Shown: positions 1 through 9,299, numbered from the stretch's first letter. The stretch is DNA of 64,000 nt from MTP4 sp9310u (GCA_030627005.1 DAOUSW010000005.1:7617-71616), one strand, 5' to 3'. The notes: generated from the letters alone by a model not told the origin. Made by a program: numbers and translations.

Positions 1-1197
1 CGTGCCGGAAAAATTGCCCTCAGCAGCATTTCTCATTCCAAAATGCGCTCGACCCTGACAGTGCTCGGAATCGTTATTGGCGTTGCCGCAGTGATTGCAA
101 ACGTGTCTCTTGGAGGTAGTTTTAGCCAGTATTTTACGGACGAGGTCTCTACTATCGGGTCCAACTTTATTTATATCGAGGGCATGGAACCGAACCTGTT
201 TTATGAAAATGAGAAGCAGATTGTCGTAAACACGCCCGGGATCGAGGAGGTTTCGGTGCTCAAGCAGCAGTCAGGGGTGATCGGGTTCATGTCCCAGGCA
301 AAAAACGTTCCTGTCTATGGGGTCTCGGAGGAATATGAAGAGGTTGCAGGTACACATCTCCGGACCGGAAACTTCGTCTCAGACAATGACAAGTACGCGG
401 CAATCGTGGGCTACGACGTGGCGCACGAAAAATTTGACCGGGACATCAGGGTCAGGAATTCCATTGACATTACTTTCAGGGTAGGGGAAGGAGAGACAAT
501 CACTAAAACTTTCAAGGTAAAGGGAATTATCGAGAACCCGGACAGTGCGCTTGTCCAGGGTTTCAACGACAACGATGCCGTAATGATCCCCGTTGACGCC
601 ATGAACGAAATGCTGGGGGAAACGGACTACGGTGGGATCTTTGCCATGGCCGAGGACCTCGCGACCATTGAAGAGACCTCAAACGAGGTGGACGAGCGCC
701 TGGCCCGGAACTTCGGGATTTCCGAAAGGGACCTTGAGGACAAGGATTCAAGGCCCTACTTCATCATTGACCAGGCAGAAATCCTGGAGCAGACCGACAT
801 GATGGCAAAATCCCTCAGTTCTTTCCTGACCGCTGTTGCCCTGATCTCTCTCCTGGTCGGCTCCATCGGGATCATGAACATCATGCTGGTAAGCGTGACC
901 GAGCGTACCCGGGAAATCGGGATTCTCATGTCCCTGGGCTTTACTGGCTTTGACATCCTGTTCCTCTTCATGGTTGAATCGATCCTCCTGGGTGTTTTCG
1001 GAGGCATCATCGGAGGTGCTGTGGGCATCGCCGGTGCCTACAGTGTGGAAACCCTCCTGAACCTGCCGGTAGTTTTCCCCTTTAGCCTGATAATAGCCGG
1101 GTTCCTCGTGGCTGTAGTCGTAGGCTTTGTCTCAGGCGTCTATCCCGCAAGGAAGGCCGCAAAGATGAAACCTGTAGACTCTCTGCGCTATGAATGA
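1..1197 (+). CDS. ABC transporter permease, MacB/FtsX type (5' end outside window)
   Basis: The frame is open from base 1, so the gene begins before the window; an internal ATG at 43 is not the true start. Visible: one membrane segment near the N-terminus (TVLGIVIGVAAVIANVSL), a ~230-residue extracytoplasmic domain of MacB periplasmic-core type, then three membrane helices typical of FtsX domains (around TAVALISLLVGSIGIMNIM, FMVESILLGVFGGIIGG and the C-terminal helix). The end, YPARKAAKMKPVDSLRYE, is the conserved tail of this family. Such permeases work with a cytoplasmic ATPase that should lie upstream. The substrate cannot be told from sequence; export of lipids, peptides or drugs are all known in the family. 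Confidence 0.9.
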   Translation, partial: RAGKIALSSISHSKMRSTLTVLGIVIGVAAVIANVSLGGSFSQYFTDEVSTIGSNFIYIEGMEPNLFYENEKQIVVNTPGIEEVSVLKQQSGVIGFMSQAKNVPVYGVSEEYEEVAGTHLRTGNFVSDNDKYAAIVGYDVAHEKFDRDIRVRNSIDITFRVGEGETITKTFKVKGIIENPDSALVQGFNDNDAVMIPVDAMNEMLGETDYGGIFAMAEDLATIEETSNEVDERLARNFGISERDLEDKDSRPYFIIDQAEILEQTDMMAKSLSSFLTAVALISLLVGSIGIMNIMLVSVTERTREIGILMSLGFTGFDILFLFMVESILLGVFGGIIGGAVGIAGAYSVETLLNLPVVFPFSLIIAGFLVAVVVGFVSGVYPARKAAKMKPVDSLRYE

Positions 1198-1363
1198 AAT
1201 CAAGCCAGGATCTGATCCAGCCAAAATTTTATTCCTCCAATTTTTAATTCACCCTGCCTCTAATCCAGCTGCACTTTAATTTATCCAATCTTTAATTCGC
1301 TGAGATTTAATTCAGCCGAACTCTAATTCAACCAGGCCCTGATCCAGGCAAAAATCGACTGGT
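1198..1363. other. Convergent intergenic spacer with degenerate short repeats
   Basis: No reading frame. The stretch holds repeated variants of TTTAATTC and AATCCAGC spaced about 20-25 bases apart, lying between two convergent genes. This may be a decayed tandem repeat; T-rich tracts here could serve as archaeal transcription stops for either gene. Confidence 0.4.
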
Positions 1364-2095
1364 TTATTCTCTATCGTCTATTTTTTCGATTTTGCCACTG
1401 CCCGAAACCTGGGTGTTGAATTTTTCCGGGTCTCCCCAGTAGAACACACTCCCGCTCCCGGCGATCTCAACGTCCAGCTCCCTGTCCGTGTAAACCTTTG
1501 CATCTCCAGACCCGTATATTCTGACTCTGGTCACTTCAGTCCTGAGCCCGAGGGCGTCCACGTTTCCCGAACCGTCGATTTCGATCTCGTGTGTGGCGGC
1601 ATCGCCTTCAAGGAGGAAGTCTCCTGAACCGGAAACCTGGCTCCCCAGGGAACTTGCGTTTACTTCCATTTCTATATCTCCGGAACCTATGATTGCAAGT
1701 TCCAGGTTTTCGGAATCTATCGGCGTAGTTCCTGTTATATCCCCCGAACCGCTGAGGGAAAGGCTCCGGACTTCGTCCATCCCTGCATAGACCTTTATGG
1801 GCTCCAGGGGTCGAATGCACTTTTCTGCCCTGATTACCAGGACCCCGTTTTCCACGCTGGTTTCCAGAAGGGGAAGGAGGTTGTCTTCGGCTTCGATCAC
1901 AAGGCTGCTCCCACCGCCCTGTTCTACGAAAATGTCTCCTGGTATTTGGGAATCCACGCTGTGATAAGGTTCAACGTTTCGGTTTTCCTCTTTCACGTTT
2001 CCTGATCCCGGTTCGCATTCATAAGCCGCACACCCGCTTCCAGCCAGCACTGCGGCAAGTAACACAATTCCCAGAAGAAGGAAAGAGACACTCAC
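1364..2095 (-). CDS. Secreted lipoprotein with GIN (DUF2807-type) domain
   Basis: 243 residues starting at GTG (2093-2095). The N-terminus is a lipoprotein-type signal peptide with the lipobox AGSGC, putting the lipidated Cys at about residue 22. The rest is a beta-helical stack with repeated SGSGD/GSGD turns and alternating hydrophobic residues, the pattern of the putative auto-transporter adhesin head GIN domain. Expected to sit on the outer face of the membrane. A GGAG motif lies about 17 bases before the GTG, longer than usual, and no ATG fits better. Function of the family is unknown; adhesion is only a name. It is convergent with the ABC permease. Confidence 0.8.
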   Translation of the reverse strand: MSVSFLLLGIVLLAAVLAGSGCAAYECEPGSGNVKEENRNVEPYHSVDSQIPGDIFVEQGGGSSLVIEAEDNLLPLLETSVENGVLVIRAEKCIRPLEPIKVYAGMDEVRSLSLSGSGDITGTTPIDSENLELAIIGSGDIEMEVNASSLGSQVSGSGDFLLEGDAATHEIEIDGSGNVDALGLRTEVTRVRIYGSGDAKVYTDRELDVEIAGSGSVFYWGDPEKFNTQVSGSGKIEKIDDRE

Positions 2096-2228
2096 AGGCT
2101 TTTTTCCGTTCTCCTATGCAACCGGTATTTCTTTCTTTTCTGCCTTTACTTCCTTTTCAAGCATCTTTTCCAGCCCCATTTCTTTTCCACTCACAGTTTT
2201 GTCTCTTTTGATATCGGTCTCTTTTAGT

Positions 2229-2280
2229 AATCCCTTTCAATGATCCCTTTCAATGATCCCTTTCAATGATCCCTTTCAAT
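2229..2280. repeat. 13-bp tandem repeat, 4 copies
   Basis: Four head-to-tail copies of GATCCCTTTCAAT (the first begins AATCC) lie upstream of the GIN lipoprotein gene. The rest of the 2096-2429 gap has no convincing gene and is AT-rich, with a TTTAAATA box near 2389. Confidence 0.85.
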
Positions 2281-2429
2281 GCCCCGGATTTCCGGATATT
2301 GGAGTTTCGGGGCATGGTAGAGGAGAACACAGTCATAGCACTGTTTACTTTGAATTTTTTTCTCTATACCTTATTTGACTTTTGAGCTTTAAATAGCAGG
2401 GTACGAAAGGATACCGCAACTCCGAATTT

Positions 2430-2879
2430 TCAACTGAATAAGAGTGCGTAGAATACCAGCCCCAGAAGAGACATGCCAAAGCCTACCTGAACCAGGATTT
2501 TCCCCCGCTCGGCAGCCTCCCGGTTTGCTTTCACGGTTCCGTAACAAAACTGTCCCAGACCTGCTCCCGCAGGAAAGATTAAAGGCCAGAAGTAAGCCCA
2601 GCTTTCCCAGTTTCCTGTTCTGAACTGGTAGAGCAGGATCAAGCCCAGCATGGTCGGGATTCCGCTTATGGCGGCAATGACCTCCCCCATTCCTCCTTCC
2701 ATTTCCAGGGCTGAGGCAAAGAGGAACATCCCGGTTGCAACAAGATAGAAGGGAAGGGCAAGGTTCCCCAGATTGATTCGCATACGAATGATTAGTATGA
2801 ACCCTGCCGCAATAAACAGCATAATCACGAGGGCTATTATCATGCTGTGGTCTTTTCTTTTCTTCTGATCCTTTTCCAT
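2430..2879 (-). CDS. Small polytopic membrane protein, unknown function
   Basis: About 149 residues from the ATG at 2877-2879 (MEKDQKKRKD); a longer start at 2912 is possible but adds an unlikely tail. A charged N-terminus is followed by four hydrophobic segments: one directly after KKRKDH, one around FYLVATGMFLFASALEM, one around GIPTMLGLILLYQF, and a C-terminal one (GFGMSLLGLVFYALLF). I do not recognise the family. It is transcribed away from the fold-back repeat at 3090-3250. Confidence 0.6.
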   Translation of the reverse strand: MEKDQKKRKDHSMIIALVIMLFIAAGFILIIRMRINLGNLALPFYLVATGMFLFASALEMEGGMGEVIAAISGIPTMLGLILLYQFRTGNWESWAYFWPLIFPAGAGLGQFCYGTVKANREAAERGKILVQVGFGMSLLGLVFYALLFS

Positions 2880-3089
2880 GGAACCCCGGGTCGAAGTCGC
2901 TGGTTCTTGCACGATTATTTCTGTTATTATTTATGTCCTATTGGTTATGATTTTATAGTCTGCCAATTTTTTTATTCTCAGGAAAGGGAGGCAATTTTCC
3001 CTACCCGAAGGGATAATAACAATTTCCGGGATAATCAGGTATAAGGAAAGCCAAGTACAAAGAATGCCGAATATAATGACAGCTGAATA

Positions 3090-3250
3090 TATAGTCAAGG
3101 CCCTAAATTCCTTCACCAATCTCAAGTGAAAGTTTAACCACAGAAAGCCCGGAAAACACGGAATAAAGGAAATAGGGGCACAATCCTTCCGTGCTTTCCG
3201 TGTCTTCCGTGGTTATAATGTAAGTGTAAATATTTGCGTTCGGGACTATA
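3090..3250 (+). mobile_element. MITE-like fold-back element, copy 1
   Basis: 161 bp bounded by TATAGTC and GACTATA. Inside, one arm (AACCACAGAAAGCCCGGAAA, then AACACGGAATAAAGGA) is largely complementary to the other (CCTTCCGTGCTTTCCGTG, then TCTTCCGTGGTTA), so the element can fold into a long imperfect hairpin. Three more copies occur at 9300-9459, 47912-48072 and 52633-52793. It contains no gene. Flanking sequence carries GACAGCTGAATA on the left and TTACAGCTGAAT on the right, part of a locally repeated AGCTGAATAT motif that continues to about 3370. Confidence 0.85.
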
Positions 3251-3402
3251 ATTACAGCTGAATCTGAAGGAGAATGGGAGGAAAATCATCTATATACAAT
3301 GCTGAATATAATTCATGTTGGATACTATTAAGCTGAACATAAGGAATTCATATAATGTAAGCTGAATATTATTTGAAATAACAAGATCATGGGGGTCATT
3401 GA

Positions 3403-3834
3403 GTGTTACAGGAAACAACCGAAAAATCGGACGATGAGTGGAAGAAAGTTCTCACTCCCGAGCAGTATTACGTCTTGAGGAAAAAGGGTACTGAAAGGCC
3501 CTTTACCGGAAAGCTGTACTATAACAAGAATAAAGGGGTTTACACCTGTTCCGCATGCGGCCAGGAGCTTTTTTCCTCTGATACCAAGTTCGAGTCCGGG
3601 ACTGGCTGGCCAAGTTTCCTGGACGTTATTTCCAGCGACCGGGTCCGGCTCCTGGAAGATAATAGCTCTTTCATGCACAGGGTCGAGGTTGTTTGTTCCC
3701 GCTGTGGGGGGCATCTGGGGCATGTCTTTGACGACGGGCCGAAACCTACAGGGAAACGCTACTGTATAAATTCCGTATCCCTGGATTTTAAAGGGGCAGA
3801 AGAAGAAAAAGAAGAAAAAAAGGCCGAAAGCTGA
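3403..3834 (+). CDS. msrB: Peptide-methionine (R)-S-oxide reductase
   Basis: 143 residues, GTG start at 3403 preceded by GGGGGTC about 6 bases upstream. Repairs oxidised methionine (R-sulfoxide) in proteins. The SelR/MsrB fold is complete: LTPEQYYVLRKKGTE near the start, two zinc-binding CxxC pairs (CSAC and CSRC), the FESGTGWPSF block, and the catalytic Cys in RYCINSVSL near residue 124. The C-terminus is a short charged tail (EEEKEEKKAES) whose last codons run into an 18-bp tandem repeat. It stands alone, without an msrA neighbour. Confidence 0.96.
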   Translation: MLQETTEKSDDEWKKVLTPEQYYVLRKKGTERPFTGKLYYNKNKGVYTCSACGQELFSSDTKFESGTGWPSFLDVISSDRVRLLEDNSSFMHRVEVVCSRCGGHLGHVFDDGPKPTGKRYCINSVSLDFKGAEEEKEEKKAES

Positions 3835-3919
3835 ATGTGAACTGAAAGCTGAATGTGAACTGAAAGCTGAATGTGAACTGAAAGCTGAATGTGAACTGAA
3901 AGCTGAATGTGAACTGAAA
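3830..3919. repeat. 18-bp tandem repeat, 5 copies, at the msrB stop codon
   Basis: Five near-identical copies of GCTGAATGTGAACTGAAA begin inside the last codons of msrB and supply its TGA stop. Every unit contains TGA in more than one frame. Confidence 0.9.
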
Positions 3920-3964
3920 GCGAGAGCTTGAAGTGCAGAACCTGTATGTGGGGCGTGAGTTTAT

Positions 3965-4153
3965 CTGAAAATCGAAAAAACCCAGGCGGAACTGGCTGGT
4001 TTTCTCGTATTTTTTATTCTTTATCTGGTTATTTTCAATCTGTTTTTCCGCTTTAGTGGGGGTGATTCACCTATCTTCGTGCCCGGGACTCTGCTTTTCT
4101 CTCTGCTTGGTTACTGGCTGGGCGGCTACCTGTACGATAGGTACCTGAAATGA
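3965..4153 (+). CDS. Small two-helix membrane protein, apparent CTG start
   Basis: About 62 residues. The frame from CTG at 3965 reads (M)KIEKTQAELAGFLVFFIL, then a hydrophobic stretch, a short polar loop (RFSGGDSPIF), a second hydrophobic helix (TLLFSLLGYWLGGYL) and a basic end (YDRYLK). There is no ATG, GTG or TTG in frame between the upstream TGA (3956-3958) and the first helix; a GGGGCGTGA motif just upstream resembles a ribosome site. Either CTG starts the protein, or an extra T (GAGTTTATC instead of GAGTTATC) has cut off a GTG start at 3955. The composition and clean end make it look like a real gene. Family not recognised. Confidence 0.5.
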   Translation: MKIEKTQAELAGFLVFFILYLVIFNLFFRFSGGDSPIFVPGTLLFSLLGYWLGGYLYDRYLK

Positions 4154-4301
4154 CTTTTGATAAGAGTTCCCGGTACTTCGGAGAGCTTCCGGGGGCAGGC
4201 AGGTTTTGAAGGCAGGTCTTCTTAACTTTCTATATAGTTCTTCTTTTTAATTTGTATTTTCGCAAATCCTTTATTATAGATTACAACAATTTCCGTGGCA
4301 G

Positions 4302-4946
4302 ATGTTGAAAGCAATCATTTTTGATGTTGACGGCGTCCTTGTGGATTCCATGCAGTTCCACGCCGACGCCTGGATCGAATCCTTCTGTGATGTGGGAATT
4401 ACAATTAAACGGGAGGACATTTACGAGATCGAGGGCTCAAACGGGTGGGGAATTGTCAGGTCCATCTTTAAAAAGGCGGGGAGAATTCCCGAACCCCATC
4501 ACCTGGACGAAATACCTCTGAAAAAGAGGACGATTCTTGATTTCGAGCGGATAAAACCCTTTGAAGGCATTGTTGACGTGCTGCAGGACCTGAAAAAGCA
4601 CTTCACTCTTGCCCTGGTCTCAGGCTCCGACCGCAAGATAGTTGAAAAGATGATAGAGCACTTTTTCCCCGGTATATTCGAGGTTACAGTTGCCGGGATT
4701 GATGTCGAGAACGGAAAACCTGCCCCTGACCCTTACCTGAAAGCAGTGGAGATGCTGGGGCTTGAAAAGGAAGAATGCATCGTTATCGAAAATGCTCCTC
4801 TGGGCGTGGAGGCCGCAAAAGCCGCCGGACTTTACTGTGTGGCTGTTCCCAGTACGCTGGGACCTGAAAAGCTGCAGCACTCTGACCTGGTGCTCGAGAA
4901 TCACCCGGCTCTTTTGAGATACCTGAAAAATCTAACTCCTTCTTAA
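4302..4946 (+). CDS. HAD-superfamily phosphatase / phosphoglucomutase-like hydrolase
   Basis: 214 residues. Contains all HAD motifs: FDVDGVLVDS (motif I, nucleophile Asp about residue 8, acid Asp about 10), LVSGSDR (motif II), GKPAPDPYL (motif III Lys) and ECIVIENAPLGVEAAKAAG (motif IV). The helical cap between motifs I and II is the beta-phosphoglucomutase/phosphoglycolate phosphatase type. Acts in the cytoplasm on a small phosphate ester that cannot be named from sequence. ATG at 4302 follows a weak ribosome site (GTGGCAG). It converges with the glycosyltransferase. Confidence 0.88.
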   Translation: MLKAIIFDVDGVLVDSMQFHADAWIESFCDVGITIKREDIYEIEGSNGWGIVRSIFKKAGRIPEPHHLDEIPLKKRTILDFERIKPFEGIVDVLQDLKKHFTLALVSGSDRKIVEKMIEHFFPGIFEVTVAGIDVENGKPAPDPYLKAVEMLGLEKEECIVIENAPLGVEAAKAAGLYCVAVPSTLGPEKLQHSDLVLENHPALLRYLKNLTPS

Positions 4947-5005
4947 ATTATCTCTCCTTGCTTTGCTGGGGCCTGGAAGATAGCTTTTTCAGGACATTTT
5001 TTCCC

Positions 5006-6151
5006 TCATTTTTCAGGGCATTTTTCCCTCACTTCTCTTTCGAGAAGTCTCCTCACTGCTGCCGGGCCGTCCAGCGTTTCGGCAAGTTCCATTGCTCGCC
5101 GGGTCTTTCTGGCATATTGCTCGTCTTCCAGCAGTTCCCGGATGCAGGCAAGGATTGCCTCGGGGCGGGTCAGGTAACTCAGACGCTTCCCGCAGCCCAT
5201 TTCTTCAATCGTGCTGGCGTTATTTTCCTGTTCGTTGTGTTTTTCATCCGGGAAAGATAGGACCGGGAGCCCGAAAGCCAGGCTCTCCAGAAGGGTCCCG
5301 TGTCCTCCTGCAGTGATTACGAGGTCCGAACCTTTATAATAGGGAAAGGGATTTTCCGTGAAGCCTGTCAACTTGACGTTCTCCGGGATTTCCGGGAACC
5401 GGGAGGGATCGATCCCGGGGCCTGTTATGAAGGTATAGTTGATGCTTGGATCCAGTTTTGCGGCTTCGAACACGCTCCGGAATATTGCTGCCCGGTAACC
5501 GAAAGCCCCGATGGTGGAGAGGACGTTTGGGTGGGGGAGTTTTTTTGCCTCAACTTCCCCGTATTTCCATCGGATCAGGGGGCCGCTGAAAAAGATCGTG
5601 TCATTAATGTCCCTTGAGAGCACAAAGTTTCGCCGGTTGACCGAGTAGGGGAGCGGGTAGTCCGGGACTATGATCCCGTCCACGCTTCTGAAGATGCGGG
5701 CATAAAAGCTTTTTACAAGCTTTCCGGCCAGCCCTACAAAGGGTCCTTTATTCCGGAAAAACTCTGCCATATTGAACTGGTGCCCGATAAAGTAGACGGG
5801 GATTTTCCTGTGTTTTGCTGCAAGGATGCCCAGGTAATACCCGTCGGAAAGTACGACGTCCGGCTCGAGTTCTTTTAGCAATTTCAAAATTTTCCTTACA
5901 TCCCCCGGGCTGGAATTTTTGAGGGTTTTTGCAATGGACTTTCTAATGTTCAGGGTGCCTGCCGTTCCCACAAGAGTCAGTTCCGGAGGGATTTCGCATG
6001 CCATGTATCCTGTTTTTTCGACCAGGTCCTTTGAGTAGCCGTATGCCCCGAAGTACACGTCATGCCCTGCGGACAGGAACTCTTTTCCCAGGGCAAGGCA
6101 GCGGCTTGTGTGTCCCAAACCTTCTCCGCACATTAACAGCAAAATTTTCAT
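5006..6151 (-). CDS. Glycosyltransferase, MJ1255 family (GT-B, MurG/UGT-like)
   Basis: 381 residues. The N-terminus MKILLLMCGEGLGHTSRC is the acceptor-side loop of MJ1255/VC2487-type UDP-sugar transferases. The C-terminal nucleotide-sugar domain shows SDLVITAGGHGTLLESLA followed by FGLPVLSFPDEKHNEQENNA, the classic donor-binding segment. The two Rossmann domains are split near residue 190. Probably cytoplasmic or membrane-associated and building a glycolipid or surface glycan; acceptor and sugar are unknown. The end is convergent with the HAD gene. Confidence 0.88.
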   Translation of the reverse strand: MKILLLMCGEGLGHTSRCLALGKEFLSAGHDVYFGAYGYSKDLVEKTGYMACEIPPELTLVGTAGTLNIRKSIAKTLKNSSPGDVRKILKLLKELEPDVVLSDGYYLGILAAKHRKIPVYFIGHQFNMAEFFRNKGPFVGLAGKLVKSFYARIFRSVDGIIVPDYPLPYSVNRRNFVLSRDINDTIFFSGPLIRWKYGEVEAKKLPHPNVLSTIGAFGYRAAIFRSVFEAAKLDPSINYTFITGPGIDPSRFPEIPENVKLTGFTENPFPYYKGSDLVITAGGHGTLLESLAFGLPVLSFPDEKHNEQENNASTIEEMGCGKRLSYLTRPEAILACIRELLEDEQYARKTRRAMELAETLDGPAAVRRLLEREVREKCPEK

Positions 6152-6289
6152 TCGATTTAGCTCCTTCTCTTCTCCAACCCATGGCTTCTCTCTGCTTTAA
6201 TTCTTTCTTACTGATTCGTTGTTTAAAAATATCTATTTGGGGGGGTTTCGATTAAAACCCGTGGAATTTATCGGCCTCATTATTCTGAG

Positions 6290-6530
6290 ATGTGGAATTG
6301 GGTAAAATATGGTGGGGTTGGAAAATTGAATTGAAGACTAAATCGAAGTAAAAGTAGAGGTGAAATCGAAGTAAAAGTAGGGGTGAAATTGGAAATGGAA
6401 TTGAAGGTTAAATTTGTGTAAAATCAGGGTCGGAATCAAAATAAAAATGAGCTGAAGTTGGAATCGAAGTAAAATTAGAGTGGGGTGAAATGAGATGAAA
6501 TTGGAATCGAAAAAAAAGAAAAAAAGAGAA
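6290..6530. repeat. Purine-rich degenerate repeat downstream of mtaB
   Basis: Non-coding stretch between mtaB (stop at 6539) and the glycosyltransferase start. A ~24-bp unit, ATCGAAGTAAAAGTAG plus GGGTGAA, is repeated several times and decays in both directions. On the minus strand this becomes a T/C-rich tract right after mtaB, which could act as an archaeal transcription stop. Confidence 0.6.
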
Positions 6531-6538
6531 CTTGAGGC

Positions 6539-7924
6539 TTAGAAGCCGTAGTTCTCAGGCAGGAATACTTTGACTTCGCTCTGGTACTTGGTAAGACAGT
6601 CGTCCATGAACTGGTCCATGTCGTCAGGGAGGGCATCGAGGGCTGCTTTTGCGTCCTTGAGTGCGCCTGCTTCGAACCTGGAGATTGAGAGCTTGCCTGC
6701 GACTCCCTCTTCGACAATGTTGCAGCATTCGATTGCTGCGTTCTTTGCCCTGAGGTAAATGTTGTCGCCGTCCTTGACGATTGCTTCTCCGACCTTGTAT
6801 GCGTTGTCGTATGCAAGCACATAGCCCTGGGGGTCTCTGTACCTGTCAGAGAGCATGAACATGTCCCTGAGGACCTTTTCGTTTCCTGTCTCGAGTGCGG
6901 TGTTCATGAGGGCACAGTCGTATGCAAGGGATTCTCCCCTGCACTGGACACTTGTACCGCCGAATTCGCCGTGGTACTCAACGGATTCGTTGGACCAGAC
7001 GTCACAGCACTGCATGATGAGGTTACCCATAACATCGGAGTGGGCGCAGGTGGAGGTCTTACCTTCCTGGGTCATCGGCATGCCGGTGATGGCTTTGATG
7101 ATGACGTTTTCGTAGCCACAGTCCTTTCCGGGGCCAAGTGCGCCGTTTTCGTATGCTGCAAGGGACCTTGGTGCGGAAATTGCCCTTGCGATGATTGCGA
7201 GGGTGTGGGCGAGGTTCTTGTCGAGCAGTCCGCCTGCAATGAACATCGCGGTGTTTGCCTGGGCACAGTCGGTGTCCCCTGCTGCAATGGTGCCGGTTTT
7301 CTTTGCAACTGCTGCGATGTCGGACCAGATCATGTCCATGTCAAGGGTGCCGAGACAGCCGATACCGTAAAGCATACCTGCGATGTCGTTCCTGAGGATT
7401 GCGTAGTCGAAAACTTCCTTACCACCCATACTTTCCACGGAAAGCAGGTCAGCGCCGTTTTCTGCGCATTTCTCGAAAGCTTCCATAAATACGGAGTACT
7501 TGTCTCCTCTGAGCTGGAGGAAGTCCCTGTTTTCACGGATGTCACCGATGGTGTGGCGCAGTGCGCACTTGATGCCGTATTCATCATGGTACTCTTCCAT
7601 GATGGTCTTCTGGGCGTGTGCGACTTCTGCTCCCCATTCGGGGTTGTTGGACATCTGCTGGACGTGTTCGGTTTCGAGGATAACTGCGGGGAAACCTACC
7701 TGGACCATTCTCTGCATGATGTCGGTGGTGATCCTCTCGTATTCATTTACGAGTTTTTCCTTGGATGCACCGGCTTCAGGTCTGGGGGCGTAGTTAACTT
7801 CAGGAATTGTGTAGCCAGCACCGATCTCGAGGCCGAGACCTGCTTTTACGGGGTGCTTGGTTTTTCCGAAGCTCATCTCATCTGCGCTTTCGTATGCCAT
7901 TGAAGTGTATCTGTTTGCTACCAT
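6539..7924 (-). CDS. mtaB: Methanol:corrinoid methyltransferase subunit MtaB
   Basis: 461 residues, the family length. Transfers the methyl group of methanol to the Co(I) corrinoid of MtaC, the first step of methanogenesis from methanol. Recognised over the whole length: RYTSMAYESADEMSFGK at the N-terminus, GLGLEIGAGYTIPE, the zinc-site segments GDTDCAQANTAMF and GPGKDCGYEN that hold the metal-binding cysteines, and the end VFLPENYGF. It follows mtaC with a 14-base gap and a GAGGCGAG ribosome site. Codon use is strongly biased, as expected for a very abundant enzyme. Methanosarcina usually has several mtaCB copies; which isozyme this is cannot be decided here. Confidence 0.98.
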   Translation of the reverse strand: MVANRYTSMAYESADEMSFGKTKHPVKAGLGLEIGAGYTIPEVNYAPRPEAGASKEKLVNEYERITTDIMQRMVQVGFPAVILETEHVQQMSNNPEWGAEVAHAQKTIMEEYHDEYGIKCALRHTIGDIRENRDFLQLRGDKYSVFMEAFEKCAENGADLLSVESMGGKEVFDYAILRNDIAGMLYGIGCLGTLDMDMIWSDIAAVAKKTGTIAAGDTDCAQANTAMFIAGGLLDKNLAHTLAIIARAISAPRSLAAYENGALGPGKDCGYENVIIKAITGMPMTQEGKTSTCAHSDVMGNLIMQCCDVWSNESVEYHGEFGGTSVQCRGESLAYDCALMNTALETGNEKVLRDMFMLSDRYRDPQGYVLAYDNAYKVGEAIVKDGDNIYLRAKNAAIECCNIVEEGVAGKLSISRFEAGALKDAKAALDALPDDMDQFMDDCLTKYQSEVKVFLPENYGF

Positions 7925-7938
7925 CTATCTCGCCTCGA

Positions 7939-8712
7939 TTAGTGCTTGTGGAATGCTTCTCTTAATGCTGCAATGTTGGAACCTGCAATGATTGCATCAG
8001 CGATCTTGGGTGCATCTGCGGCTTCTTCTCCGTAAACACCGAGTTCATACTGTGCAACGAAATCCTGGTTCACTGCACCGCCGCCACATGCGAATGGGAC
8101 ATTGAGGCCTTTCTCGACCAGCTTGTCGTTGACTTCCTTGAAGGCGTACATGGTGGTGGTCATGAGTGCGGTTCCGGTGACCATGATAGGCTTGTTCTCT
8201 TCGACTGCTGCGACGACTTCGTCAACAGGGCAGTCTCTTCCGAGGTCAACAACGTCAAAACCGTTTGCCCTGAGGAGAGCGGTTACGATGTTCTTCCCGA
8301 TGTCGTGAACGTCACCTTCTGCTACGTGGCAGACAACGGTTCCCTTGGTTTCAGGGGCAGTGTCGGAGTTTTCCTTGCAGAATTCGATTCCATCGAGCAT
8401 TGCGTCGGCAGACATCATAACGTTGGGGAGGAAGATGACACCGTCGTCGTAGAGCTTGGTGACAACAGCCATTCCGACCATAAGTGCATCGTCAATAAGG
8501 GTAATTGCTTCCTTGCCTGCATCGATTGCTGCCTGGAGTCCCTCTACGACATCGTCTTCTTCACCCTCGAAGATGGCTTTTGCGATTGGGTAGATGAGTT
8601 CGTCTTTCGGATAGAGTTCTTCTGCGGCTTCTTCAGGAGTCATTTCCTTTTCCAGAGCCACATTGTATCTGGTTAAGACTTTTTTCAAGCTTTCTTCTGT
8701 AAAGTCCAGCAT
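7939..8712 (-). CDS. mtaC: Methanol-specific corrinoid protein MtaC
   Basis: 257 residues from ATG at 8712 (MLDFTEESLKK). The ATG five codons further upstream (8727) overlaps the ribosome site GGAGGT, which lies correctly spaced before 8712, so 8712 is preferred. N-terminal four-helix cap, then the B12-binding Rossmann domain with GDVHDIGKNIVTALL (the His is the lower cobalt ligand), TGTALMTTTMYAF and FACGGGAVNQDF. It carries the methyl group from MtaB to the methylcobamide:CoM methyltransferase MtaA, which is not in the window. First gene of mtaCB. Confidence 0.97.
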   Translation of the reverse strand: MLDFTEESLKKVLTRYNVALEKEMTPEEAAEELYPKDELIYPIAKAIFEGEEDDVVEGLQAAIDAGKEAITLIDDALMVGMAVVTKLYDDGVIFLPNVMMSADAMLDGIEFCKENSDTAPETKGTVVCHVAEGDVHDIGKNIVTALLRANGFDVVDLGRDCPVDEVVAAVEENKPIMVTGTALMTTTMYAFKEVNDKLVEKGLNVPFACGGGAVNQDFVAQYELGVYGEEAADAPKIADAIIAGSNIAALREAFHKH

Positions 8713-9299
8713 ATTTTTAACCTCCATTCTGATTCAGCAAAAAAAGGTCCCGTTATCGCAGCCGTAAATGGGGTGTGCGGATCCCATCGGGCACCGGGTA
8801 TTTCCGTTAAGCTGTAGAGGCATCTGTGCCTTTCTGTGGTGCGTACTCCCGGAAAGCCCACAGAGACTTCTGTTAAAAACAGGTGTATTTTAGGACTTCC
8901 TGCTGTACATACCCGTGAAAGACCTTTCCTCCACTTGATGCTCCGGATTTTTTCCTTTTTTTGAACCTTCCATGCCCATCTCCGGACATGTAACGCACAG
9001 CATAACGTGGCATCATCAAATATACCATAAACGACGGGAATTTTTTCCGGGTTTTGACGGGGATACATGGGCTGAAAAATTTTGAACCGGGTATGTGACT
9101 TATGGGGGTATTATATTCAGGGGGCACCGCTCCGGATCGCCATACTCAAAAATTCAGGGGGGACTTTTTAACTCTCTGTGGGAAGACCTTTGTATTGTGT
9201 GGGGAGGGGGCACTCATAAAATATATTTTGTATCTCGGCATGTGCAGATGTAAGCCTGAAGGGGTGTGCAGATATGGGTGCAGACTGGAATATGCAGAT

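Noticed and set aside
2931..3125. 64-residue minus-strand membrane peptide
   Set aside because: Half of it is translated from the fold-back element; the same MRLVKEF start appears from another copy near 52758, so it is a repeat artefact.
6971..7903. 310-residue frame antisense to mtaB
   Set aside because: It is a shadow of the strongly codon-biased mtaB; composition is Cys/Val/Phe-rich with no recognisable domain.
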